Shown here: positions 30,472-41,567 of the stretch, piece after piece | Position numbering within the stretch: the first letter of the stretch is position 1 | How the letters are laid out: the number at the start of each line of letters is the position of its first letter | Origin: Oncomelania hupensis | Taxonomy: Eukaryota > Mollusca > Gastropoda > Littorinimorpha > Pomatiopsidae | Assembly (NCBI GenBank): GCA_036898135.1 | Contig: CM072527.1 | Span: 28,785,055 to 28,849,054, forward strand | Direction of reading: 5' to 3' | DNA length: 64,000 nt | The notes under the pieces: generated by a model | Database searches by the model: none | Seen by the model: only the letters and a program-made list of their open reading frames with translations | What the model was told of the DNA's origin: nothing | Program-made: the position numbers and the translations under genes

Positions 30472-32562
30472 TCAAATATTATATTTTATAAAATTTGTCG
30501 CGATACAAGCTCCATTGAGATGAAAATGATATTGTTGAAGGAAAAAGTCAATAATTATTCTGTTTCGTAAAGTACCCAGACGAACACACAAATATTGAAT
30601 GAGGTATCAGATGCGTCATTTTGGAGCTTTCGTCATTTGTTTTGTTTTGTATTGTGTCGCTTTGAGGACCAATGATTTGCAAGGAAAAGCCCTGTCGCAT
30701 AGTAACGTACTGTTAAAAATCAGTCTGCAGCAAACTCTGGCGAGAGGAAGGACTCACGTGCAATAGGCGCTGGCCTAACAAACGGTTTTTCGACTTTTTT
30801 ACCGGCCACTAAAAAAGCGTTGTAAATGGATCACAGCCTATTCTGATGTGGAAACATGTTGGTTTCAAACAGGACCACCGTGAAGAGCATTTAGTCACGA
30901 ACTTTGGAAGATTTGGTATGCGGTGGTAGCTAAACTTCCATTTTTGGCAAATTCTGTCAGCAGCGATAAAATGGTTGGCGATGTAAGCAACGATTCAATG
31001 CTACAGATATTTGTGTGAAAGGCGTACTGCATCCGTAATAGCAGGAGTGTCATAGCTACTTTATTCAGACACCGTTTGGGTATGTAAATCGCCGGTTGCG
31101 TGCAATTCGTGGCTGGAAACATCCGTGAAGTCATAGATATCTATAGGACGAGGAATCGCAATGCGGTTTCGTCGGTACTTGTGTCGGCAATGGTCGCGCG
31201 AGCGTGGCATTGGTTTCCAGTTGCGAATGAGTGAATGAATGAACTGTGTGTTTCGTAACTCGACCGTTTCGTGCATGTTTGCATGTGAATTAATTCGGGT
31301 TTTTAACAGCGCGAAGAATGCAGAAACGTATTCTTTCGTTAGCAGTTAGGGGATGGCGTAGGCGGAAGTGATGGTGAGACTGATTGACGTCATCGCGTAA
31401 ATGTGGCGGCGTCTCGCTATCATTTCCGTATTTATCATATGTTTTCAGGTGTTTTCAGGTGTTTTCAGGTGTTTTAGTGTTTGGCTTTAGTTTTAGTTTT
31501 CAGTTTTAGGTTTAGTTCTATTTCTCGGGGACAAATCTGGACATTTGCAATTATATATATATTCTACCATCCTCATTTCATCATGGATCGTCGAAATGAA
31601 CAGCATTCAAAGACATCATTCTACATGCTGGACTATGTGAATCTACATGTGTGATAACGACAACGTGACTATTCTTATGTCGAAGAATCTGTAAGGACAA
31701 ATGATATCATCGGTATGTTATAAAGACTATCTACTACTACAGATATCAACAGATAACCTGTCGTGTGAATAACATTGAACTATAAAGATCTACGACTTTC
31801 TGGTTCGACATATAATAACTGTTATGAACGAGAGGAGGTTGGGCCCTAAAGTAAGTTTGTATATTGACAATACAGAGAAGCCATATCCACCGAAGATCTA
31901 CAATTAAGAGCTATTCCACGAGTGCGGGAATAAAGCAAAGACCTGACTATCTGAGTGAAAACGAGAACTCTTTTATTATCACGTGTGGAATCTGGGGCTG
32001 ATAAACTGTAAGTAGATTTATAATGCTAATGGTGTCTTAAATGGTCGTCATGGAAAGTGATAAAGTACTAGTTTGTATTAAGAATAAATAAGTTATAAGT
32101 AATACTTTGTAGCACCAATATATATGTGCATGCATTATACCATTTGACACCATTCACTCCACCTCATTGATGTGCATGTTGTATATATATGTGTATGAAA
32201 GAACAGAAATAGTGAAACATCAACAAAAAAACTCAGCAAAACGGAGTGGTCTTGTAAAATTTATGAGTAGTTGTACTCGAGGTCTGTGTTGTTTATGTGT
32301 TTCACGTAAATCGCACGGGGTCACGTGACATAATTAATAGTTTATAACCTCTTTGCTTTTCCTAAAATTTTATTATTGGAATCACGATCTTTCACTCAAA
32401 AGAATTATCGATAAAATCGTCCATTTTATTCTTTTCCAGGAATACAAAAAATGGCGATTGACACGTAGCAAAACTGACGTCATATTCCTAAATCTACCAC
32501 AGGCACTCTATATAAAGTTTTGCACTTGGAAAATAAAAAACTCGCGAGCGTTTCGTTTCGCG
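30472..32562. other. HRG1 intron sequence, nothing recognised
   Basis: No coding similarity. Contains three tandem GTTTTCAGGT units at about 31441-31472 and a CRE-like TGACGTCA near 31386, neither of which I interpret. Confidence 0.45.
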
Positions 32563-32935
32563 ACAAGCCCTATCCTGGCCATTGTGTTGTGTCCCTGGGA
32601 AAGACAATTTACTCCCGTTTCCTACTCCTTCGGATGAGAGTATAAACCGAGGTCTAGACTGTGTGTCGCATACATTCCATCATAACGGACTTTAAAGATC
32701 CTGACGCTCTTGTCCTAGAAGGGCGAGTGCCGGTAACAAGAACACATCCATCATGCACTTGGTCCTTCTCCCCCATCCCTGGCTGGCCAGGATAGTGCTC
32801 AGTTGTGCGGGCGTTAGACCATGCCACCAAAGGCTGCGGGTGGGCGTCTCGGGCGGATTGAGTTAGATCCTGTATCGGCCAGCGCCTAGAGTCTGATCAA
32901 GTATGTTGAGATGAAATCCTCAATAATAATAATAT
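32563..32935 (+). repeat. tRNA-derived SINE, second copy
   Basis: Plus-strand copy of the SINE at 1159-1600. It keeps the B-box-side end of the head (AAGCCCTATCCTGGCC) and the whole body (for example TCCTACTCCTTCGGATGAGA, 32621-32640), ending in CTCAATAATAATAATATTTT. The tRNA head is mostly missing. Confidence 0.8.
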
Positions 32936-33082
32936 TTTACTATGCTTTTTACTATTTTACTATTTTACTCAGCCACTTCAAGACTACTTACTCTGGTGAA
33001 ACAATATCTGCACAAATACTTCTGGCCATCATGTTTTGTAGTATGCAGTTTAGACATGTTTCGAATTAAAGTGTAGAATTGA

Positions 33083-33500
33083 ATGCTGGGATCTAGTTGT
33101 TTTTTTCCTTCTCCCAAGGAGAAAGCAGAGGAATTTGTAAACGTTTTTTTTTCAAATGAACAGTATTCTACAAGTCTGTCATATAATATTTTAAATAATA
33201 GAAAAATGAAAGAATGTACGAAACAATATGACGATCCTAATCCAGACAATTCTTTTCTTATTAATTCAATTATATCTCTAGCAGAACTTAAAGATGCTTT
33301 ATTTTCCATAGGTTCAACAAAGTCTGCTGTAGGACTTGATGGCATGTCGTATACGTTATTAAATTATCTTCCTGATGAGTGGATTCGTATTCTTATAATT
33401 ATTTAAACATGTTGGAAAAGAGGAGTTTTACCCTTGGAAGTCGTCTAGTTCTCACATAAATAAATTAATGGAGAAGGTTATATTGGAAAGATTGACATAT
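33083..33500 (+). pseudogene. LINE ORF2 linker/RT N-terminal fragment
   Basis: Encodes EKAEEFVNVFFSNEQYST, then SLAELKDALFSIGSTKSAVG with GLDGMSYTLLNYLPDEW (33275-33385). This is the conserved pre-RT region of I/Jockey-type LINEs. After a stop near 33403 only a few RT codons follow (MEKVILERL, 33468-33494). It abuts another RT piece in opposite orientation. Confidence 0.7.
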
Positions 33501-33504
33501 TTTT

Positions 33505-33830
33505 GTTGGTCGAGGGTGACACCCAAAAATACCTCGACTAGTCGAATGCACCCCGCACATCTATCCAGAAACAAGATAGCCTATCCAGAAACAAGAAAGC
33601 CTATCGTACCTAGTGAAAACTACCAGGGCCGTCTTCTCGGGGCTCAGTGAAAAACCATTATGTTCCAAATAATCTGAGATAGTGTCTATACGATCTTGCA
33701 TCTATCTAATCACAGAGTTCTAAAATTTTTCTTTTTACCAGGATAGACGGACCAGACTGCGAGGTCGTCCGCATAGAGCGAGATATGCATAAGGGGTCTA
33801 GCCATTTGAAGAACATTGAGGTTTAACACC
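33505..33830 (-). pseudogene. LINE RT fragment (active-site to thumb)
   Basis: On the minus strand SLYADDLAVWSVYPG (about 33756-33800) carries the RT active-site Asp pair. After a stop a second frame reads MQDRIDTISDYLEHNGFSLS and PEKTALVVFT, the following thumb region, and near 33510-33530 a FLGVTLD motif. Only this internal RT piece survives. Confidence 0.7.
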
Positions 33831-34115
33831 CAACATCGGCGATATGGCAGACGGGAATAACCATCCCAGGAACTGGGGGGATAGGGACCTGAAACAACAC
33901 TGAACCACCATAGCAATCATACTGCTAAAATGGACAGTCAAAAAATGGCCACATTTTATATCGTCCACCACGGGATTCGAAACCTGTGCTAGGCGTTTAC
34001 CACTTGAGCTACGGCGGTGGACATTGAGGTTTAACGTCTATACCCACCATTGGCTATATGGCAGACGGGGATAACCATCACTGAACCACAAGAGCAATCA
34101 TAGTGAATACCAACA
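33811..34115 (+). repeat. partial tandem duplication flanking a tRNA-like sequence
   Basis: CATTGAGGTTTAAC...ATATGGCAGACGGG(A/G)ATAACC...CACTGAACCAC occurs at about 33812-33929 and again at 34022-34112 with indels. The tRNA-like stretch at 33961-34023 lies between the copies. Confidence 0.7.
33961..34023 (-). other. tRNA-like sequence lacking an anticodon arm
   Basis: Minus strand: a 7-bp acceptor stem GTCCACC/GGTGGAC is perfect. An A box TAGCTCAAGTGG and a B-box-like GGTTTCGAATCCC are present, but only about a dozen bases separate the D-arm from the T-arm, so there is no anticodon stem-loop. Total 60-63 nt. Therefore not a working tRNA; it may be a tRNA-derived retroposon head or a deleted tRNA gene. 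Confidence 0.6.
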
Positions 34116-34227
34116 CCACGCTCGCGTTCTAGCTCTAAAATAAAAATATTTGCCAAATCACTTCGGGACAAATAGGAAGGAACTCTGCAACCTATAACCT
34201 TTCTTTCGTTGACAGATTCCATCTTTA

Positions 34228-36610
34228 AAATAATAATTCTGCTTCCGGTCCTGATGATATTAATTATCAGTTAATTTCGCACCTGCCTAAAGATTCTCTC
34301 CTCCTCGCTGTGTAAAATCATATATGGTCTTCTGGTTTCTTTCCCTAATCTCATCCAATCCCTAAACTGGGTAAGGATCGCTCTTGATCCAAACACATAC
34401 AGGACTTTACAACCCTTACAAGCTGCTTGTGCAAAACAATGCGTTTAATGTAGCAGTTAGAATCCATCAACGCTCAATGCTCTTACTATCTCTAAATGTG
34501 GTTTTCGCAAAAATAGGAGCACTTCAGTTCATCTCGTCCGTTTCGGATTGTTTGTCCGAGATGCATTGGCTAATGGTGAACACATTGTTTCCGTGTTGTT
34601 TGATCTAGAAAACGCGTTTAACACAACTTGGAAGTTCAGGATTCTAAAAGATCTAGAACTCTTGGGCTTCAGTTGAAATTTACCCATTTTTATTGACAAT
34701 TTATTAAACGATAGGAAGTTTCAGATCCGACTTCGTCTCAATTTGTCAGATCCTTTTGAGCAGGAGATGGATGTTCCCAAGTGCTCTTTTGTTTTACATC
34801 AAAATCAACAACATAGTTAAAAACGTTAAATCTGGAATCGATAACTCCTTGTTGATGATTTCTATACTTCGGTTAAGGGTAAAACTTGGGTGGAACGTCT
34901 TCAGCTTTGCATAGATAAAATTCACCCGAAAAACGGCTTCCAATTTTCGCATTCTATAAAACCGAATGTATTCATTTTAACAGAACCAGTTTTTTTAACC
35001 TTTCTCTCCACGTTTATGGTCAACCCATCAAATTTGGTAACAAGTAAAATTTTTGGGTATTATTTTTGACCGCAATTTACTTTTCTGCCGCATATTAAAT
35101 AACTGAAGGAAACCTGCCAGAGAGGTCTTCCTATTTTGAAAGTTACCATCCACAAAGACTGGGGAGAGCAGACAAAAAAAATTTTTTTTTTAATTTTATT
35201 TACCTTATTTTCCCTTTTTCCATAGGGAAAATCTGGGGAAAGCGTAGTCGCAGCCTGTGTCGCGCCCAAACCCAACTTACCTAACATTAGTTGTAATTTT
35301 GAAATTTTGCTGGTGGAGAAAACCGGAGTACCCGAAGAAACCCCCCGAGACGTTGCCCGAGTCGAAAGTAAATAATATTCGGAGAAAAATAACGCTCAGA
35401 TGCTGGATCGAACCCACACCTGTCAGGCGCCATTGGTTTCTGGGCTGTGGACAAGGCAAGTTAGTCCCGCCATAGCCCTCTTGGCCACAACGCTCGCCAA
35501 AAGACAGCTTTGCTCCTCCTCTATTGTTCTCTGATACGCTCTAAATTGGATTATATACATCGTATATGGCTCCACTAATAAAACCCTATTTGAAAGCCTT
35601 TGATCCAATCCATCATCAAGGTCTTCGGATCTTTCTGGGGGTGTTTCACACTTCCCAGACACTTATTTTGTCTCTACGCTGAATCTCTACGCTGAGGCTG
35701 GCGAACCTTTCTTTGAGATCCATAGGCTTCAGCTCGCCATGAACTATTTTCTCAAAGCTAACCCTGAAAATTCCGCTTAAGATTGTGTCCTACACATAAA
35801 TACTCCATCCTATTGGCATCAGAATCCGTCCGTGCTAACTGTGCTTTTATCTTGCAAACCGTTCAACCCCAGTATCCACTTCAATTTCACATCCTTCAAA
35901 AAGACCAAAACCACATAAGCTGTTTTTAAACAACTTTACCTACAACAATGTTCATTGTATGAAGGATACGAAAAACTTTTCACGGACGGGTCGAAGAAAG
36001 AAGACGCGGTCTCTGGGAGACACCTCGACCAGACTCGGCAACAGCGTACACCTTGTTTTTCGCTTTCTGTATACAGCTGAGCTCAAGGTAATTCATCTAG
36101 TTTTAAAACAGGTTTATGAGTCCAAAATATCATATCTGAATCACTGTTGACAATTCAGGCTATCCATGAAAAAGATATCGCACCATTTTCTGGCAGTTTC
36201 TGAGTGTTAAAAAATAGTTTTTATATAAATACATAGTCACATGAGCATCCGCAGCAATATTGCATGGACAAACCGGCTAAAGAAGCTCCTCTTTTTAATT
36301 TTCCTTCAGAAGTTTTCCAGTTTGTTCCACACTCTGACCTGCGTTGTATGAATAGCTCTTATTATAAACGGTTCTGACAGACCGAATGATCTAATCAAAG
36401 CAATAACAAATTATTTCAAATTCTTCCAGAGTGTCTGCTTCTTTGCCTAACTTTGCGTCCATGCACAAAGAAAAACAATGTTTTGGTGTGCCTTCATATT
36501 GGGCATACTTATGACTTATGTCATAGTTTCCTTTTGAAAGGAGAAGAGCCTCCGTGGTGCTTTGAATAAGACAAATCCTTTTCTGTCCATCATTTTACGT
36601 GTAAATGTTC
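34228..36610 (+). pseudogene. LINE-A second copy, RT and RNase H
   Basis: Colinear with 5780-8600. Recognisable are ASGPDDINYQLISHLPKDS (34231-34290), PIPKLGKDR (34357-34384), FDLENAFNTTWKF with the catalytic Asp (34599-34640), a degenerate active site LLVDDFYT (near 34848-34870), then RNase H motifs LFTDGSKKED (35967-35996), LYTAELKVI (36070-36096) and FVPHSDLRCCMN. It is 5' truncated upstream of the RT and full of stops. A tRNA-SINE is inserted at 35171-35499. It ends at a (GA)n/poly(A) run at 36617-36645. Confidence 0.75.
35171..35499 (-). repeat. tRNA-derived SINE nested in LINE-A copy 2
   Basis: Minus strand: head with A box TGGCCAAGAGGG (35476-35487 reversed) and B box GGGTTCGATCC (35405-35415 reversed), about 60 bases apart, longer than in a normal tRNA. 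The body includes the reverse of GGAGAAAACCGGAGTACCCG (35314-35333), resembling a conserved central domain of widespread metazoan SINEs, and an A/T-rich tail at 35171-35220. The LINE frame continues on both sides. Confidence 0.75.
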
Positions 36611-36616
36611 TGATTG

Positions 36617-36737
36617 ATAAGAGAGAGAGAGAGAGAGAAAAAAAAGGTTTTTACCATCGGCGGTTATGATAAATTGAAGCATCTATCCAGTTGCTGTGCG
36701 CATACCTTCCCCCCCCCCCCCCCCCCAAAAAAAAAAA
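36617..36737. repeat. simple repeats (GA)n and C16/A11 run
   Basis: (GA)n/poly(A) at 36617-36645 and a run of C (about 36711-36726) followed by A (to 36737). The sequence from there to 37220 shows no gene. Confidence 0.9.
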
Positions 36738-37220
36738 GTGCATTTAAAGGTATCAGTGAGTTACAAATATCAGTGATAATAGTAATTAACACGTGTTCTG
36801 GGTAATTCACATTATTCTCATGCTCATAAGGTTATTGTCTAACTCAATTTTCATAGTTTTGAGATAAACAATAAAAACATGTTATTTTTTAAATTTAAGA
36901 ATCTTTTGGGATTTTGTTTTGCATATATCTTCTCAGAATGAAGTTGCCAATGTAGGAGAAGCCAGTTTTGAGAAATGTGTGTTCGTTTTCCTGCAAATTG
37001 ATTTGGGCAGAATGAGCACTAACAAAAGCTGAGATAGGCAAGAATTGAAACTTCAGATAGGCATAAGAAAATTTTTAAAAGACAAAACCACAAGATAGGC
37101 AATATTGAATTTTTCTCATTTAATCAATAACATAAAGATAAACAAAAAACCCCAAAGTACTTGCAATGTCAACGATAAAACATGACAAGCCTACAGAAAC
37201 AACACATAGTTTTTTCATAA

Positions 37221-38280
37221 ACCTACACATCTTCTATGCGCTTGCAAACAAAATGTCATGTGATCTAACAAACTGTGATCTACTTGCAGCAGTGAAGTAT
37301 TACTTTCCTATCCTATTCTATCCCGTTTAACCAGCGCACTTCATCTTTCCCTGTCTCCAGCAACCCTGATTGTTTCGCTCAGTGTCAAACCAGGCTATTC
37401 TCGAATGTTGTCATCCCACCTCTTTTTAGGTCTCCCTCATCTTCTACCTCCTTGCACTGTGCCTTGCAGGATGGTCTTTGCAAGACCTGATGATCTGGTG
37501 ACGTGGCCATGACATCGGAGTTTCCGTTTTATCACCACTGTGAGCAGGTCATCGGGTTGTCAAATGGCTTATGTGATAGTCTGTCGGACTTCGTCGCTGG
37601 TGATGTTGCTGGGTGTAGGAAATGCCCAGAAGTCTTCTGTAGCACTTCATCTCCATGCTTTGTATTCTTCGTTATAGATCTGCTGTGAGGGTCCATGTTT
37701 CGCAAGCATATAGGAAGATGGAGATGACAAGAGAGCGCAGCTGTCTTACCTTGGAAAGTAAACTGATGGTCCTGGTCCAAATTGGCTTCAACCCCGCGAG
37801 GGCAGCAGTTGTTAGTGCTATCCTGGAAAGGACTTCCTGTCAAGTGTCATTGTCTATTACTTTGTACTTGACTAAAGGCATCATAGAACAGATCCTCTCC
37901 TCATCAAAAGACATAATACACAAACACATCTTCTGTGTGCTTGCAAAAAAAAATAAACACAATAATTATTGTTAATGTGATCCAAACTAAAGGTTCTTGA
38001 TGTTACTGTTGGCATCTTATCACACTTCGAGCTTCCCCTTCCCTTACTTTTACCCTAATAAAATGTTATTCATTTATTTACTTAAAGCATCATGGAACAC
38101 TCGCTCTCCTCTTAAAGGTAATTATTAAAACTTGCACATCTTCTGTGTGCATGCAAAATAAACAATTATTTGTATGTGATCCAAACAAAAGGTAATTCAC
38201 TTACAGCAGTGAAGTATTACTTTGTACTTGACTCAATGCATCATAGAGCACTCCCTCCCCTCCCTTTCTACCTGCACCCA
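37221..38280 (+). repeat. three imperfect long tandem units
   Basis: A motif set (CACATCTTCTRTGTGCTTGC ... GTGATCCAAAC ... AAGTATTACTTTGTACTTGA ... CATCATAGARCACTC) recurs three times at about 37223-37890 (excluding a RTE insertion), 37921-38115 and 38127-38270. The units diverge and lose parts. No coding capacity. Confidence 0.7.
37307..37855 (-). mobile_element. 5'-truncated RTE-type LINE with 8-bp TSD
   Basis: A 549-bp minus-strand copy of the 3' end of the 41579 element, starting at its (CCTAT)n tail and ending within the RT C-terminal region. Perfect direct repeats ATTACTTT at 37299-37306 and 37856-37863 are the target duplication. It splits the first unit of the tandem array 37221-38280. 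Encoded C-terminal residues are frameshifted. Confidence 0.9.
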
Positions 38281-38656
38281 GGCATAGAAAGTCTTTTTCG
38301 GACAGGACGTCTCTGTGTGCTTTGTAGAGGTCTATTCAGGGCTGCCATTTCCATTTTAGAACTGGCTTACAAGCAATGATGAGTTTAGCCTCGTCCAGAT
38401 TGACTTGAAAACATCAAGTGAGATCCAATCAATCAAATAAAGACGCTATGGAGGAAGCAAGATGTTCCAGGATAATCATTGCTCGAAAGCTGTGTTTAGC
38501 AGTGTTTTATTGTTGAGTGTTAAGATGTTTAAGAAATGTGTGTGAGTTTACTGGTGGGTGTGGGCAAGCAAGTAGTTAATTTTTTGCAGTTTGTAAGAGA
38601 TTTCTTTCCTTTTTTTTTTTTTCTCCAAATTATATGTATTATTCATGTGTTGGCAG

Positions 38657-38820
38657 GTTTGGTAATGTATGGACCTGGATACTATGTGGCATCAGTCTGG
38701 AGCTTCATGACATTAAAATGGGGCTTTGCTCTCTTCTACTTCTCTCGTTCTTACTGGCGTACCATCATCTTCCGAAGTCAACTTCTTTCCCCTTGTAAAA
38801 AGGCAACAGTGAACGATTAG
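38657..38820 (+). CDS. SLC48A1: SLC48A1/HRG1-like haem transporter, last coding exon
   Basis: The acceptor (GTGTTGGCAG) precedes a phase-1 start that completes the Gly codon begun at 20225. The codons read LVMYGPGYYVASVWSFMTLK then WGFALFYFSRSYWRTIIF, matching the fourth membrane segment of HRG1 (human has YYLSSVWSF...KWAF and a YAHRYR end). The protein ends after KKATVND with TAG at 38818-38820. Combined with the exon at 20058 this gives TM2-TM4 and the cytosolic tail; TM1 is missing from the window. The aromatic/basic stretch after TM4 corresponds to the FARKY-like haem-binding region of the family. The intron between the two exons is 18431 bp and holds the Gypsy element, SINEs and LINE pieces. 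Its length is due largely to insertions. Confidence 0.88.
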
Positions 38821-39020
38821 AACAGGAAGTATATATATGCTAACTTCTCCTTTCAGAAAACGTATGTGAACGATTACGATTTAGAGAAAGCATATCATAA
38901 ACAATAAATGTTTTAAAATTAAATTCAATAACTTCTCCTTTTTTCAGAAAACGTATGTGAACGATTACGATTTAGAGAAAGCATATCATAAACAATAAAT
39001 GTTTTAAAATTAAATTCAAT
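38821..39020 (+). promoter_or_regulatory. HRG1 3' region with two poly(A) signals
   Basis: AATAAA hexamers at 38903-38908 and 38994-38999 lie 83 and 174 bp beyond the stop codon. Each sits in one unit of a tandem duplication (38842-38929 and 38930-39020). They are the best candidates for HRG1 transcript ends. Confidence 0.55.
38842..39020 (+). repeat. 88/91-bp tandem duplication
   Basis: Two units identical by eye except for a T-run (three versus six T in AACTTCTCC-T(n)-CAG). Each unit contains a pyrimidine tract plus CAG that looks like a splice acceptor, a 16-codon open stretch beginning AAAACGTATGTGAACGATTA, and AATAAA. Confidence 0.95.
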
Positions 39021-40490
39021 AATTAATAGTCCTTTATTTGGTATTTTTTGGTGAGGAAACATGTACATGTATGTGCTGAATCACCGTGTGTCTGATTATT
39101 GTAGAAAGGAAGCACAGGATCTAGTTTGTAAAATGTATCTAATGTATCTAAAATGTATTTTTCATTACATTGCTATCACATATATCAACCGCTTAGTTTT
39201 GAATTTTAGGACACTCTTCCATGTTGTTTAAATCCAATTGTAATTAAATATATTCCCTGGTTTTAGAATCAACCTTCATACTACTAATAGTAAGATACAT
39301 GTAACGATATATACTACTCAAAATAATTGAAGGGCCACTGTCATACGTTTAAGTTTTTAGTTGTGGGCTTGTGAATGTTTGTGTGCGAGCCCCTGGTTAC
39401 TATTGTGTATTATAATAAAATCTGACGAATAAAAAATTATTTTAAATAATGTAAATGAAAATGTGTTCTTCAGTAACATGCTTGGTAACAAATTGTGTGG
39501 ATTAAGGAAAGTGTTAACCATATCTCGTATGACGTTGTTAGGGAGTATGAAATTCTGGGAGATAAAATTACATTTGACTGCGCCGAGGAAATTTATTCCG
39601 AGCAAGTATTTTTATATTGTAATATTTTCTTTTTATGTTTTGCATGTATATATTTTTTAAAATTTAAGTGACACGCCAAATTAGTACTGTAAATAAAGAT
39701 TTTTTGACATGACGACTTTTTGAAGAATCGTGCCTGGGGTAAAATCGAAATGAATCAAGTGTTAAAATTATTCTTGATATGCAGTCAGGCATACTTCTTT
39801 AAATTAAATTATTAAATTTAAATTAAATTATTTTATTTTAAATTATTTTAATTTTTAATTTAAATTATTAAATTCAGATTCTTCATACCAGTGCTTTGTG
39901 CTTTAAAACATAGCACCACACAGCAATTATTAAGAAAGAATTGAAACACATCAAAGAGAGGCAAGTTGCATTAAACATCAAGAAAGGTAATTGTATTCTG
40001 CCCTAGCTGGTAGACAAATAGTGCGACATAATGGCTTTCGATTCCCTGTGGTTTTCCATGAGCTTAAGTGAATCAAATTGTAGTGCAAGTGCATTCATAA
40101 AGGTTAAGTTAACCTGACGCGTTTCGACATTCACCAAATGTCCGTGAATGAATAGACTACTTGGGGTGCAGTCTGAATATATAGGTAGTCATAAATGAAA
40201 ACAATTTTCAACACACTCAAATGCAAAGCAAAATACATTTATTTATCTGACTCTTTGAAAGGTGCTTTTAAACATTCAAGTAATGTTTAGGGGCAGAGAT
40301 TCCTGGTGGATATTTTGTTTAAGTCTTCTTACTCATTCTGGGTGTAGTATGCATATAGCTTTCTGTACGATTACACCCACAAGTCGCCATTTAATATTAA
40401 TAATAATACAAAGATGATTATGATTTCCTGCCTTTATCGCATGGGTGCGCATGAGGATGCCCCCCCACACCCACCCACCCTAAAATAAAA
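39021..40490. other. AT-rich, one Tc1 terminal repeat
   Basis: At 39312-39339 there is a solo copy of the Tc1 terminal inverted repeat (TACTACTCAAAATAATTGAA then GGGCCACT), identical to the right end of the 50470 element. No transposase accompanies it. Nothing else recognised. Confidence 0.65.
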
Positions 40491-40495
40491 ATAAA

Positions 40496-40540
40496 ACGCA
40501 CACACAATCACACACAAACACACATACACACCCCCACCCA

Positions 40541-40580
<40 letters not shown>
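40496..40580 (+). repeat. (CA)n microsatellite
   Basis: Imperfect then perfect CA repeats. Confidence 0.95.
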
Positions 40581-40585
<5 letters not shown>

Positions 40586-40989
40586 TCAAACGATAGAATA
40601 AAAATTGAAACGGGAGGGGAAGGGCAATCCCCCGCGGCTACTGGTTAGAGGATCCGAAGCACTCTTGCGTAGTAGAGTCTGCCTGCAATAACATCGCCTC
40701 GCCAGCATCCCTAACATTGGTTGCACTTATTGCAGGTTTTATTTCACAATACAATGTCTATACCGGCGGCTGGTTACATTTTATGAGCGAGTTTCCAGAG
40801 ACTACTAATAATTATGTATCACTGAGTATTGCTGCAGACGACTTTTGTTGTCCACGCAAAATAGCACAGCCGGTTAATCCCCCTCCCCCTTCCCACCACA
40901 CCACAACTTTAAAAAAAGAGGGCGTTAAAAAAAGAGGGAGTTACTGAGGCACATAGGGTCATGAGAAAAGAAAAGAACAACCCACAAAT

Positions 40990-41520
40990 ACTCTGTTTCT
41001 GACCTTTTGCAAAAAAGTACCAAAAAGAGTTATCGTTTGTTATGAAAGCATTCCTGTTTCCGTATTTGTACCTTTGCCACTGCGTTGTTTTAAATGCCAA
41101 AAGTATGGTCACGGTATGCAAAAACACAACAAGTGTGTTTCCATGGCGAACAATACAGTAATGCTCCAAACTGAAAGTGCTATAATTGCATCCTGCGTCG
41201 TCAAAGTCTTGCCTTGCTTGGATCAGGGAGGCTGAGATTCAAAAAATCAGAACACGAGAAAGATGCTCATTTCCGGAGGCTAGATAACAATATCTCAACC
41301 CGTATAATAGAAACAAACCGAGCTTTGCTGAAGTTGGCCTCAACAAAAAAAATGTTGCGTGGCAGGCGGAAATTTCCATAAACCATCTGAAAACTGGTAA
41401 ATCTATTAGAAAAAATAACCAGTAACACCATCTGAATATTTCGGGTTACACCCAACTTCAACAAAAACAAACAAGACGTCACTGACCAAATTTACACTAT
41501 TGAGCACGCACAGCAGCACA
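40990..41520 (+). pseudogene. LINE ORF1 fragment (zinc knuckle)
   Basis: Plus strand: PVSVFVPLPLRCFKCQKYGH (41059-41118), a CCHC knuckle start like that at 2192, followed by a stretch with C-x2-C spacing and then a basic region reading SEHEKDAHFRRLDNNISTRI in a shifted frame (to about 41310). This is ORF1 of a LINE-A-related family without its ORF2. It stops at the 3' end of the intact RTE copy. Confidence 0.6.
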
Positions 41521-41567
41521 CTATTCTTTTCTTCTTTTCTTTTTTTTAAAGTAGGGATAATAATAAT

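Noticed and set aside
40717..40947. 76-residue frame after an acceptor-like TTATTGCAG
   Set aside because: No recognisable domain and no partner exon; a chance open frame cannot be excluded.
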